Positions 23,874 through 32,671 of a stretch of DNA of 64,000 bases are shown here, piece by piece. A model generated the notes under the pieces. The model saw only the letters and a list, made by a program, of their open reading frames with translations. It had not been told where the DNA came from and searched no databases. The stretch spans positions 2,480,001-2,544,000 of the forward strand of contig NZ_CP094358.1 in NCBI RefSeq assembly GCF_022807975.1. Reading direction: 5' to 3'. The stretch is from Abyssalbus ytuae (GTDB taxonomy: Bacteria > Bacteroidota > Bacteroidia > Flavobacteriales > Flavobacteriaceae). Each line of letters begins with the position of its first letter. The first letter of the stretch is position 1. A program made the translations under genes and the position numbers.

Positions 23874-25511
23874 ATGAAAAAGCTTAAAAACATTTTTGTA
23901 TCACTGATAGCACTTCCTTTACTTTTTATAAGTTGTGATGACGATGTGCTAGATCAAGAGTTAAGACATACATTGTCTGCTGAAGATGCTGCAAATACAG
24001 TAAAAGGTAACCAGGCGTTACTTGCAGGGTCTTTAATATATGCCCGAGAGGTTTATAGAGATTTTGAACTTCGTGTGACCATGTTCAAACAATGTGGAAC
24101 AGATATTGTACGTAACGGAACTAATATGGCCGACGAACCGGCCGATGGTTTATTAGCGATGAACACATATTCAGGTGATTTATCAGCAGGTAGCGAACGT
24201 ATACAAACGTTTTGGGATAATTATTACCAGGGAATTACCCCTGCCAATCAGATTATCAACTCCATTACTTCATCTGGTTCTATTGATGAACTGTCTGATG
24301 ATATTAAAAATGCATTGGGCCAGGCTTACACCATGCGAGCATTTCTTTATCTTGAATTAGTAAGAAGATTTGAAAATATTCCTATTGTTGAGGTGGCTGA
24401 TTTGGACGCAACAGGACCCGTCTTTACAACTCAACAGAATACCAGAGAGGAGGTTTATGACCTTATTTTATCAGACCTTAAGACAGCAGTTCCTTTGTTG
24501 AAAAAAAGATCGGAATTAGATAATAGTGTTCTAACTATCTCCAGTGGGCTGGCCAATATTTTATTGGCAGAAGCCAGTTTGGATGTGGGTGATTATCAAG
24601 CAGCAGCCAACGCAGCAGATGCGGTAATAAGTGATGAATCCTATGTTTTACAGCCCCTTGATAACATTTTTGGTCTGGATGGGGGTAAAAGCGGAGAAGA
24701 AAATAACCAGGAAATTATATTTTCAATAGGGTTTGAACCACCCTCTACCGAAAATGTTCAATGGACATCTCAAATGTTTGTTCCTTTGTATGACAGAGTA
24801 AATGGTGTTGCGAGAACTATGGAACAAGGCGGTAGGCCATGGTCAAGATTATCACCTTCTGAATATTACTGGAGTTTATTTGATTCTGATAGCGATGACG
24901 ATTTATTGGATGAAAATGATGGCCGCCTTGAAGCATGGCATAAACTTTATTGGGTTTTTGATCAGGAAGTTGACGAGAATGGAAATCGTGTATTACCCGA
25001 CGGAAAACAATTAGGTGATAGAGTAACATTGGAAGATGTTCAGGCCCAATGGCCCGACAATGAAACTAACTGGCGTTATATAGAACCTACCACAATCAAA
25101 ACATGGGAAGATGACCAGTATGGCAGAACTACTGCAATTGCGGAAGGATGGAGAAATATTATGATTTTTAGATATTCACATGCATATGTTATAGGAGCAG
25201 AAGCCTATTTTAAGTTAGGCAATACATCTAAAGCAACCGAATATTTAAACGTCTTAAGAGAACGTGCTTACGGAGATACTTCTGGTAATTTTTCCACTAT
25301 TACTTTTGAAGATATAGTAGAAGAGCATGCCCGTGAGTTAGGTCATGAAGGCCATAGATGGCAGTTTTTAAAACGAAACAATCTTTTAATTGAAAGAGTA
25401 AGGTTGTATAATAGTGATGCTTCAACAAATATTCAGGAAAAGCATTTGCTATGGCCTTTACCTCAAGGATTTATAGATCAAACAGGAAGTCAGCAAAATC
25501 CTGGCTACTAA
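23874..25511 (+). CDS. susD: SusD/RagB family nutrient-binding outer membrane lipoprotein
   Basis: The 545-residue protein has a lipoprotein signal (PLLFISC, Cys21), the N-terminal SusD region with LRHTLSAEDAANTVKGNQALLAGSLIYAREVYRDFELRV, TPR-like helices (ALGQAYTMRAFLYLELVRRFENIPIVE) and the C-terminal family ending WPLPQGFIDQTGSQQNPGY. SusD caps the SusC channel and binds the glycan. It starts 11 nt after susC and is followed by the glycan-binding lipoprotein gene after 16 nt, so the three are one operon. The EEHARELGHEGHRWQFLKRNN motif is standard for the family. Confidence 0.96.
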   Translation: MKKLKNIFVSLIALPLLFISCDDDVLDQELRHTLSAEDAANTVKGNQALLAGSLIYAREVYRDFELRVTMFKQCGTDIVRNGTNMADEPADGLLAMNTYSGDLSAGSERIQTFWDNYYQGITPANQIINSITSSGSIDELSDDIKNALGQAYTMRAFLYLELVRRFENIPIVEVADLDATGPVFTTQQNTREEVYDLILSDLKTAVPLLKKRSELDNSVLTISSGLANILLAEASLDVGDYQAAANAADAVISDESYVLQPLDNIFGLDGGKSGEENNQEIIFSIGFEPPSTENVQWTSQMFVPLYDRVNGVARTMEQGGRPWSRLSPSEYYWSLFDSDSDDDLLDENDGRLEAWHKLYWVFDQEVDENGNRVLPDGKQLGDRVTLEDVQAQWPDNETNWRYIEPTTIKTWEDDQYGRTTAIAEGWRNIMIFRYSHAYVIGAEAYFKLGNTSKATEYLNVLRERAYGDTSGNFSTITFEDIVEEHARELGHEGHRWQFLKRNNLLIERVRLYNSDASTNIQEKHLLWPLPQGFIDQTGSQQNPGY

Positions 25512-25527
25512 ATTTAATTTATATATT

Positions 25528-27537
25528 ATGAAAAATATTTTTAAATACATATTTAGTATAATAGCAATGGCTTCCTTAATGTGGGTGGCCAGTTGTGAAG
25601 ATGATGATTTTACACAGGTAAGCGTTACCGGAAAGAGTGTTGAAGAAGCTTATCCGGGGGATCCTGTATCTCTCACAGGGGATAATTTTAATACAGTCCA
25701 ATTTGTTTTTATTGGTAATGAGCAGGCTCCTTTTGAACTAAACGGAGATACTATTAGTTTTTTAGTACCTGAAGATGCTGAAGTTGGAAATAATATTATC
25801 ACTCTTGTAATGGCTGATAATTACCGGGTGCGTTTTCCTTTTAAGGTACTGTTAAGGCCAATAGCTGTTATAGAATATTTTGATGCATTTGTTCCAGTAG
25901 GCGGAGAATTGGTAATTAAAGGCACGAGTCTTAATTCTGAATACAATCCACAAGTCACTATTGGAGGTGTAGAGGCCACTATTGTAAGTAATACTCCAAC
26001 AGAAATTATTGTTACTGTTCCAGGAGTTCCTGATGATGAAGCTTTAGAAATAGAAATTAATACTATTCATGGTACAACAGTAACAACTACAGCATTTATT
26101 GCCCGGGAAAATTTACTGTCCAATAGTCAGTTAAGTGAAGGTTCCGGCGATGATTTTACCGGATGGACAAAGTTAAATGGAAATGATGGAATGACGGAAG
26201 TTACAGGAGATGAAGCTTATGGAGGAGGAAGATCCCTGAGAGTAGTAGGGGCCGGAAATCCTAGTCAGCCATGGGCAACTCAATTTGCAGCAGACGGGGT
26301 TCCTTTGGTATTAGGTGAAGAATATACCGTTTTATTGTGGGCTAAACTTGAATCGGGCTCTTCTGATGAGGATATCATGAGAGTGTCTGTTTCACAATAC
26401 GATGGTAATGGAGCCGATTATTTTTATGGAGATGCAGTGCAATTGGATAATACATGGAAACCTTATTCCTGGACTTTTACCGTAGGCAAAGATTTACCTA
26501 CTCACAGAGTAGTGCTGGATATGGGCTTTAGCAGTTCACCTTTCTTAATTGATCATATTGCACTTATTCCGGGAGCTATTAATTTAAGTGGAACCATACC
26601 TGAATTGTTGTCAAACTACAGCTTTGAAGATGATATGACGGGATGGCAGATATTAAGCGAAGCAAATGCAGCTCAATTTGATATTTCAACAACTGAAGCT
26701 TATTGCGGAAGCCAGTCATTAACAGCCACAGGGACCGGCGGCAATTATTGGGATGTGCAAATTGCCATTGCAGAAGATGCTGCTCCTACTTTAGAAGTAG
26801 GAACTATGTATGAGTTGGGCTTTTGGGCAAAAGCAGCAGGGCCTGACGGTATTATTCGGGCTTCGGTTTCCAGATGGTGTAGTGGTTGCAATGATGATTT
26901 CTTTTATTCACCGGATGTAACTGTTGCAGAAGAGTGGACATATTATTCGTTTGTATTTGAAGCTGAAAACACTACCACAGGAGTACACCAGGTGGTTCTT
27001 GATTTTGGGTTAACTACTCAAACATTCTTTGTGGATGCGGTTAGCTTAAAAAAATATGAACCGGATAATCTTTATGAAAATGGAGGATTTGAAGATGATA
27101 TGACGGGATGGCAAATATTAAGTGAAGCAAATGCAGCTCAATTTGATATTTCAACTACTGAAGCTTATGAAGGTAGTCAGTCCTTAACAGCTACAGGAAC
27201 AGGCGGTAATTATTGGGATGTTCAAATAGCTGTTGCAGAAGATGCTGCTGCTACTCTGGAAGTTGGTAAACAATATAAATTAAGTTTCTGGGCAAAAGCA
27301 GCAGGGCCTGACGGTATTATTCGGGCTTCGGTTTCCAGATGGTGTAGTGGTTGTAATGACGATTTCTTTTATACACCGGATGTGACGGTTGCGGAAGAAT
27401 GGACGTATTATTCGTTTGTTTTCGAAGCTGAAAATACAACCACAGGAGTACATCAGGTTGTCCTGGATTTTGGGTTAACTACTCAAACATTTTTTGTAGA
27501 CAATATCAATGTAACTGAATTTGACCCTTGTGAATAA
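25528..27537 (+). CDS. surface glycan-binding lipoprotein with IPT/TIG and three CBM-like domains
   Basis: A lipoprotein signal ends at VASC (Cys23) followed by EDDD, a surface-export type tail. Residues 30-190 hold two IPT/TIG immunoglobulin-like modules (SVEEAYPGDPVSLTGDNF; FVPVGGELVIKGTSL). Three beta-sandwich modules of the CBM4/9-like type follow, at about 198-355, 360-510 and 515-665, each starting with an LxN-F-D-D-GW pattern and ending with a Vxx-D/N motif. The second and third are almost identical. It holds the SusE/SusF/SGBP position after SusD and probably captures the glycan at the cell surface. It has no enzyme motif. A terminator follows the stop. Confidence 0.85.
   Translation: MKNIFKYIFSIIAMASLMWVASCEDDDFTQVSVTGKSVEEAYPGDPVSLTGDNFNTVQFVFIGNEQAPFELNGDTISFLVPEDAEVGNNIITLVMADNYRVRFPFKVLLRPIAVIEYFDAFVPVGGELVIKGTSLNSEYNPQVTIGGVEATIVSNTPTEIIVTVPGVPDDEALEIEINTIHGTTVTTTAFIARENLLSNSQLSEGSGDDFTGWTKLNGNDGMTEVTGDEAYGGGRSLRVVGAGNPSQPWATQFAADGVPLVLGEEYTVLLWAKLESGSSDEDIMRVSVSQYDGNGADYFYGDAVQLDNTWKPYSWTFTVGKDLPTHRVVLDMGFSSSPFLIDHIALIPGAINLSGTIPELLSNYSFEDDMTGWQILSEANAAQFDISTTEAYCGSQSLTATGTGGNYWDVQIAIAEDAAPTLEVGTMYELGFWAKAAGPDGIIRASVSRWCSGCNDDFFYSPDVTVAEEWTYYSFVFEAENTTTGVHQVVLDFGLTTQTFFVDAVSLKKYEPDNLYENGGFEDDMTGWQILSEANAAQFDISTTEAYEGSQSLTATGTGGNYWDVQIAVAEDAAATLEVGKQYKLSFWAKAAGPDGIIRASVSRWCSGCNDDFFYTPDVTVAEEWTYYSFVFEAENTTTGVHQVVLDFGLTTQTFFVDNINVTEFDPCE
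26623..27036 (+). repeat. internal CBM duplication, unit 1
   Basis: This 414-nt unit encodes 138 residues that differ from unit 2 (27088-27501) at only eight positions. The interval 26824-26888 is identical at DNA level to 27289-27353, while synonymous changes are scattered elsewhere. Confidence 0.9.
27088..27501 (+). repeat. internal CBM duplication, unit 2
   Basis: Second copy, 465 nt downstream of and in frame with unit 1. Both units keep the RWCSGCNDD motif, which is absent from the first CBM-like domain. Confidence 0.9.
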
Positions 27538-27571
27538 GTTTTATTTGTTTTTAAAGAGCTGATATCTTTAG

Positions 27572-27608
27572 CCGCCGGTTTATACATAAATAAATCGGCG
27601 GTTTTTTA
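27572..27608. terminator. terminator after the Sus-like operon
   Basis: Eleven-bp stem CCGCCGGTTTA/TAAATCGGCGG (one G-T pair) with an 8-nt loop, followed by TTTTTT. It lies between the SGBP and dnaE stops, which converge. Confidence 0.88.
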
Positions 27609-27621
27609 TTGAAATAGACTA

Positions 27622-30600
27622 TCAATTCAACTTATAAAAAACCTCCCTGTTTTTTAATTCGTTAAGTAGTTCATTAGTAATTTGCACTTTTTGTTTTCTG
27701 CTGGGCATAGTAAGTTTTACTTTATTTTCGGTTTCATGAATGGTAAAACTTATAGGATGGCTACCTTTATGTGATCTGATTAATTCTTTTAAGGAATCAA
27801 TTCTTTCTTCTTTCAGCTCACTTATTTTCAGGTGGATGGTTAGTTTTTTTGCAAAAGTCTCCATTACATCCTGAAGCATCATGATATTATTAAATTGCAA
27901 CCGGGGGTCTCCTTTCTTTCCCGTTTCTTTATTTACCCACCCTTCTTTTATATATGCTTTTACATAAATAAAGGAATTGGAAATTAAGAAATGCCTGAAT
28001 CTTAAATATTCTTCTCCAAAAATTCTGAATTCAAATGATTCATTATAATCTTCAACCGAAAAAGCTGCCCACCCTCTTCCGTTTTTAGAAACTTTATGCT
28101 GAACATCGGTTACTACACCACCAAAGGAAATCTCGCGGTTAACATAGTTTTCCAAATCATTGAATAAAGAAATATTTCCGTTGCAAAATACTTGCAATTC
28201 GGTTTTAAAATCATCGAGCGGGTGCCCGGAAATATAAATTCCAACCACTTCTTTTTCCCTTTTAAGTTTTTCCATGGTGCCCCATTCTTCACAAGGAGGT
28301 ACGACGGGTTCCGGAATTTGTACTTCACTGGCATCGCCAAAGAGGCTTACCTGGGAGGAGTTTTCATTTTCCTGGTACTTTGCTCCGTATTTGATGGCTT
28401 TTTCAAGAAAAGTAATGCCGTCACCTTCCTCGTGAAAATACTGTGCCCTGTGGGTATTTGTAAAAGAATCAAACCCACCGGCTAATGCCAGGTTTTCAAA
28501 AGCTTTTTTATTGGCTGCTCTTAAATCTATTCTTTTGGCAAGGTCAAAAACGGATTTATACCGGTCTTTTTCTCTGTTCTCTACAATGGTATTTACTGCA
28601 CCTTTTCCCACACCTTTAATGGCTCCCATACCAAAGCGGATTGCATTATCTTTATTTACGGCAAATTTGTAAAAAGATTCATTTACGTCAGGGCCCAACA
28701 CAGTTAACCCTGTCCTTTTACATTCTTCCAGGAAAAAGGAAACCTGTTTAATATCGTTCATGTTGTTAGACAATACGGCCGCCATATATTCGGCAGGATA
28801 GTTAGCTTTTAAATAAGCAGTCTGGTACCCTATCCATGCGTAACAGGTAGAATGCGATTTATTAAAGGCATAACTGGCAAAGGCTTCCCAGTCTTTCCAT
28901 ATTTTTTCCAAAACATCTCTTGGGTGGCCGTTTTTTTCACCACCGTCCAGAAACTTGGGTTTTAATTGCTCCAGGAGGGCAAATATTTTTTTACCCATGG
29001 CTTTACGGAGAACATCGGCTTCACCTTTTGTAAATCCGGCAAGTTTTTGTGAAAGTAACATCACCTGCTCCTGGTAAACGGTAATACCATACGTTTCTTT
29101 AAGATATTCTTCCATGGCCGGAAGGTCATAGGTGATTTCTTCGTCGCCGTGTTTTCTTCTGATAAAACTCGGGATATACTCCAACGGCCCGGGTCGGTAG
29201 AGAGCATTCATGGCTATCAGGTCGGCAAAAACAGTAGGTTTAAGGTCTTTCATGTGTTTTTGCATCCCGGCGGATTCGTATTGGAATATCCCTACCGTTT
29301 CACCTCTTTGAAAAAGTTCATATGTTTTTTGATCATCCAGTGGAAAATCGTCCGGATTCAGTTCAATATTATGCCTGTATTTTATGAGTTTTACGGTGTC
29401 TTTTATTAGAGTTAATGTTTTTAACCCTAAAAAGTCCATTTTAAGTAAGCCAGCACTTTCAACTACTGAGTTGTCAAACTGGGTAACATATAAATCAGAG
29501 TCTTTTGCGGTAGCGACAGGCACAAAGTTGGTAATATCATCGGGGGTAATAATTACCCCGCAGGCATGTATTCCCGTATTTCGTAATGAGCCTTCCAGCA
29601 CCCTTGCCTGGTTTACGGTTTGAGCTTCGAGGTCATTTCCTTCGGCTATATTTTTAAGTTCATTTACTTTGAGTACTTCTTCTGACCGTAAGCTTTCTTT
29701 TAATTTGTTATCCTCCAGATTAAATATTTTAGCCAGCTTCATATTAGGTATGAGCTTTGCTATTCTGTCGGCATCACTTAAAGGTAGATCCAGCACCCTG
29801 GCTGTATCTCTGATAGAAGATTTTGCTGCCATGGTACCGTAAGTAATTATTTGTGCTACCTGGTTGGCCCCGTATTTTTTTATAACATAGTCCATAACCA
29901 GGCCCCTGCCTTCATCATCAAAATCAATATCAATATCGGGCAGTGATACCCTGTCCGGATTTAAAAAGCGCTCAAAAAGGAGATCGTATTGAATGGGATC
30001 TAAATTTGTTATTCCAAGGCAGTATGCTACGGCCGACCCTGCTGCTGATCCCCGGCCCGGACCTACCGATACTCCCATATCTCTGGCAGCAGCAATAAAG
30101 TCCTGAACAATGAGAAAATATCCCGGATAACCGGTGTTTTCAATAACCTGTAGTTCAAAATCTAACCGTTCTCTTATTTCATCGGTAATTTCCGGATAAC
30201 GTTTTTCGGCCCCTTTATATGTGAGATGCCTTAAATATTTATTCTCGCCTCTTTTTCCGCCATCAATTTCATCTTCTTTTACCTGGAATTCTTCCGGAAT
30301 ATCAAATTTTGGAAGCAGAACTTCCCTGGCTAATTCAAAAGGTTCAATTTTATCAATTACTTCCTGGATGTTTATGATAGCTTCAGGAATGTCTTTAAAT
30401 AGTTCTTTCATCTGCTCAGAACTCTTAAAATAGTATTCCTGATTAGGTAAGCCATACCTATACCCTCTGCCCCGCCCGATGGGAGTATCTTTTTTTTCTC
30501 CATCTTTTACACAAAGCAGGATATCATGTGCATTGGCACTTTTCTTATCAATGTAATAGGTGTTGTTAGTGGCTATTAATTTTATATTGTGTTTTTTTGA

Positions 30601-31998
30601 GAATTGAATTAAGACATCATTTACCCGATTTTCATCTTCTTGGTCATGACGCATTAATTCGATATAAAGGTCATCTCCAAATTGATCTTTCCACCAGATC
30701 AATGCTTCTTCAGCCTGTGATTCCCCTACATTTAAAATTTTACCGGGAACTTCACCATATAAATTTCCGGTTAGAACTATGATGTCTTCTTTATACTGAG
30801 AGACTATGTTTTTGTCTATCCTGGGGACATAATAAAACCCTTCTGTGTAGGCTATGGACGACATTTTGGCAAGGTGATGATATCCTTTTTTATTTTTTGC
30901 CAGCATGACTATCTGGTAACCATTATCCTTGCGGGATTTATCTGTATGGTTTTCGCAAATATTAAAGGTACACCCCAATACAGGTTTTATTATTACCTCT
31001 TGAGGAGTTTCTCCCTTACTTATTGCTTCTTCGTTTTTTGTTTTGACAGTTTTATTGTGGTTGCCTATTTCTTTAACAAAATGAAAAGCTCCCATCATGT
31101 TTCCAATATCGGTCAGGGCGAGGGCAGGCATTTTTTCTTTAGCAGCTGCTTTAACAAGGTCAGGGACACTTGAAGTGGCTTGTAATACCGAAAATTGAGA
31201 ATGATTATGAAGGTGTGCAAAGTGAACTTCTTTAAGGTCCTGGATGTTTTGATGGAGTTCTTCTTTGGAAATTTCTTCAGAAGGGTCTTCTTTCTGGAGT
31301 CTTATTCTGTCCGATTCGGCTTTTAGGTTAATGTGTTTTAATCCTATAAGCTCAATAGGCTGAGGGTTTGTTTGTGAGAACCTGTCAAAATAATCGGGGG
31401 TAACATCCAGTTCTTCTGCAGTAAATATTTTTCTTCTTATGAGTTCAAAGAAACACCGGGTAGTAGCTTCAACATCGGCAGTGGCATTATGTGCTTCTTC
31501 AAAACCATTGCCAAAAAGGAAGCCGTGGAGTTCGGTAAGGGTAGGGAGTTTAAATTTTCCACCTCTTCCTCCGGGTATCTGACATAATTGTGCGGTAGTT
31601 TCGGTACAGGTATCCAAAACAGGTAACCGGGCCAGGTTATTTTCTATACCTTCCCTGTAAAATTCTGCCCCCATAATATTTACATCAAAACCTACATTCT
31701 GGCCTACTATGAATTTTGATTGTGAAAGGGCCACATTAAATTTTTCGAGTACTTCCCGTAAACCTATTCCTTGTTCCTGGGCTAATTCGGTAGAAATTCC
31801 ATGGACTTTTTCAGAGTCGAAAGGAATATTAAAGCCTTCGGGTTTAATAAGATAATCCTGATGTTCTATAAGGTTTCCTGTTTCGTCATGAATCTGCCAT
31901 GCAATCTGAACCGCCCGTGGCCAGTTATCAGTATCACTTACAGGGGCATCCCAGCGTTTTGGCAATCCGGTAGTTTCAGTGTCAAAAATCAGGTACAT
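27622..31998 (-). CDS. dnaE: DNA polymerase III alpha subunit with fused N-terminal 3'-5' exonuclease
   Basis: This is the replicative polymerase, 1458 residues. Residues 1-195 form a DEDDh exonuclease: DTETTG with Asp6 and Glu8, VGQNVGFDVNIM, and HNATADVEATTRCF. The PHP domain starts near 260 (FAHLHNHSQFSVLQATSS). The C-family polymerase core follows, with VGPGRGSAAGSAVAYCLGI and the metal-binding PDIDIDF near 687-693. After it come the tandem helix-hairpin-helix region and an OB fold (ISFGGVVTDVQHKVSKNGRGWAAFSVED). E. coli DnaE lacks the exonuclease, which is there a separate subunit (DnaQ). In Bacteroidota this fusion is usual, so proofreading is carried in cis. The gene is single. Confidence 0.96.
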   Translation of the reverse strand: MYLIFDTETTGLPKRWDAPVSDTDNWPRAVQIAWQIHDETGNLIEHQDYLIKPEGFNIPFDSEKVHGISTELAQEQGIGLREVLEKFNVALSQSKFIVGQNVGFDVNIMGAEFYREGIENNLARLPVLDTCTETTAQLCQIPGGRGGKFKLPTLTELHGFLFGNGFEEAHNATADVEATTRCFFELIRRKIFTAEELDVTPDYFDRFSQTNPQPIELIGLKHINLKAESDRIRLQKEDPSEEISKEELHQNIQDLKEVHFAHLHNHSQFSVLQATSSVPDLVKAAAKEKMPALALTDIGNMMGAFHFVKEIGNHNKTVKTKNEEAISKGETPQEVIIKPVLGCTFNICENHTDKSRKDNGYQIVMLAKNKKGYHHLAKMSSIAYTEGFYYVPRIDKNIVSQYKEDIIVLTGNLYGEVPGKILNVGESQAEEALIWWKDQFGDDLYIELMRHDQEDENRVNDVLIQFSKKHNIKLIATNNTYYIDKKSANAHDILLCVKDGEKKDTPIGRGRGYRYGLPNQEYYFKSSEQMKELFKDIPEAIINIQEVIDKIEPFELAREVLLPKFDIPEEFQVKEDEIDGGKRGENKYLRHLTYKGAEKRYPEITDEIRERLDFELQVIENTGYPGYFLIVQDFIAAARDMGVSVGPGRGSAAGSAVAYCLGITNLDPIQYDLLFERFLNPDRVSLPDIDIDFDDEGRGLVMDYVIKKYGANQVAQIITYGTMAAKSSIRDTARVLDLPLSDADRIAKLIPNMKLAKIFNLEDNKLKESLRSEEVLKVNELKNIAEGNDLEAQTVNQARVLEGSLRNTGIHACGVIITPDDITNFVPVATAKDSDLYVTQFDNSVVESAGLLKMDFLGLKTLTLIKDTVKLIKYRHNIELNPDDFPLDDQKTYELFQRGETVGIFQYESAGMQKHMKDLKPTVFADLIAMNALYRPGPLEYIPSFIRRKHGDEEITYDLPAMEEYLKETYGITVYQEQVMLLSQKLAGFTKGEADVLRKAMGKKIFALLEQLKPKFLDGGEKNGHPRDVLEKIWKDWEAFASYAFNKSHSTCYAWIGYQTAYLKANYPAEYMAAVLSNNMNDIKQVSFFLEECKRTGLTVLGPDVNESFYKFAVNKDNAIRFGMGAIKGVGKGAVNTIVENREKDRYKSVFDLAKRIDLRAANKKAFENLALAGGFDSFTNTHRAQYFHEEGDGITFLEKAIKYGAKYQENENSSQVSLFGDASEVQIPEPVVPPCEEWGTMEKLKREKEVVGIYISGHPLDDFKTELQVFCNGNISLFNDLENYVNREISFGGVVTDVQHKVSKNGRGWAAFSVEDYNESFEFRIFGEEYLRFRHFLISNSFIYVKAYIKEGWVNKETGKKGDPRLQFNNIMMLQDVMETFAKKLTIHLKISELKEERIDSLKELIRSHKGSHPISFTIHETENKVKLTMPSRKQKVQITNELLNELKNREVFYKLN

Positions 31999-32208
31999 TT
32001 CTACGTGTATTAGTTTTTATAAAGTGATTGAGAATGGAGCTTATTGGTGGTAAAAATAAAAATATTTCAGGGTTATTTTCGGGTTAGTTATCAGGAGTTA
32101 TTAACGACTCTGGAGTACGTTTTACTATTAATTCTTACAAATGCAAAAAATAGGTTTTATAAAGTAATCAGTTTAATTATCTTTGCGCATCTTTTAAAAA
32201 AATTATAA

Positions 32209-32640
32209 ATGTCAATTTCAGATTTATATTCAAGCGGGTTTAGAGAGCGTAATAGAGATCATTTTGCATCGATAGTAAGAGTTGCAATGTCTGACGGGAC
32301 TATTAATGAAATGGAAAAAGAATTTTTAGACCGATTAGCTAAAAACCTTGATATTTCAGAAGAAGAATATGAAAAAATAGTAGAAAATCCGTCTGCTTAT
32401 CCTATTAATCCGCCTGTATTGTACGAGTCCCGTTTAGAGAGGTTATACGATATATGTAAAATGGTCTATTCTGATCATATTGCCGATAATGACGAAATGA
32501 ATTTGATGATGAAATTAGGGGTAGGATTAGGGTTTACGCCGGGTAATGTTGAATTTATTGTGAAAAAGGCAATGTATTTACTTAATCTGGGAGTTGATAT
32601 AGAGACTTTTAAGGAGGAAATTAAGCATATGAACCGATAA
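32209..32640 (+). CDS. TerB family protein
   Basis: The 143-residue acidic helical protein has the TerB/DjlA-N layout: FASIVRVAMSDGTINEMEKEFLDRLAKNLDIS and a second copy of the pattern, ICKMVYSDHIADNDEMNLMMKLGVGLGF. TerB-like domains bind metal through acidic residues and occur in tellurite-resistance and membrane-stress systems; single-domain copies like this are common in flavobacteria, with no known role. It is cytoplasmic and stands alone. A TATCTTTG box (32178-32185) suits a Bacteroidota -7 element 24 nt before the ATG. It converges on the histidine-kinase operon and shares a terminator with it. Confidence 0.85.
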   Translation: MSISDLYSSGFRERNRDHFASIVRVAMSDGTINEMEKEFLDRLAKNLDISEEEYEKIVENPSAYPINPPVLYESRLERLYDICKMVYSDHIADNDEMNLMMKLGVGLGFTPGNVEFIVKKAMYLLNLGVDIETFKEEIKHMNR

Positions 32641-32671
32641 AAAAAAAGCCGCTTTTACGCGGCTTTTTTTT
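32641..32671. terminator. bidirectional terminator between terB-like gene and kinase operon
   Basis: A7 tract, stem GCCGC/GCGGC with a 6-nt loop, then T7. It is symmetric, so it serves both converging transcripts. Confidence 0.9.

Noticed and set aside
32209-32640. Tellurite resistance function for the TerB-like gene
   Set aside because: No other ter genes are nearby; single TerB domains in flavobacteria are not evidence of tellurite resistance.
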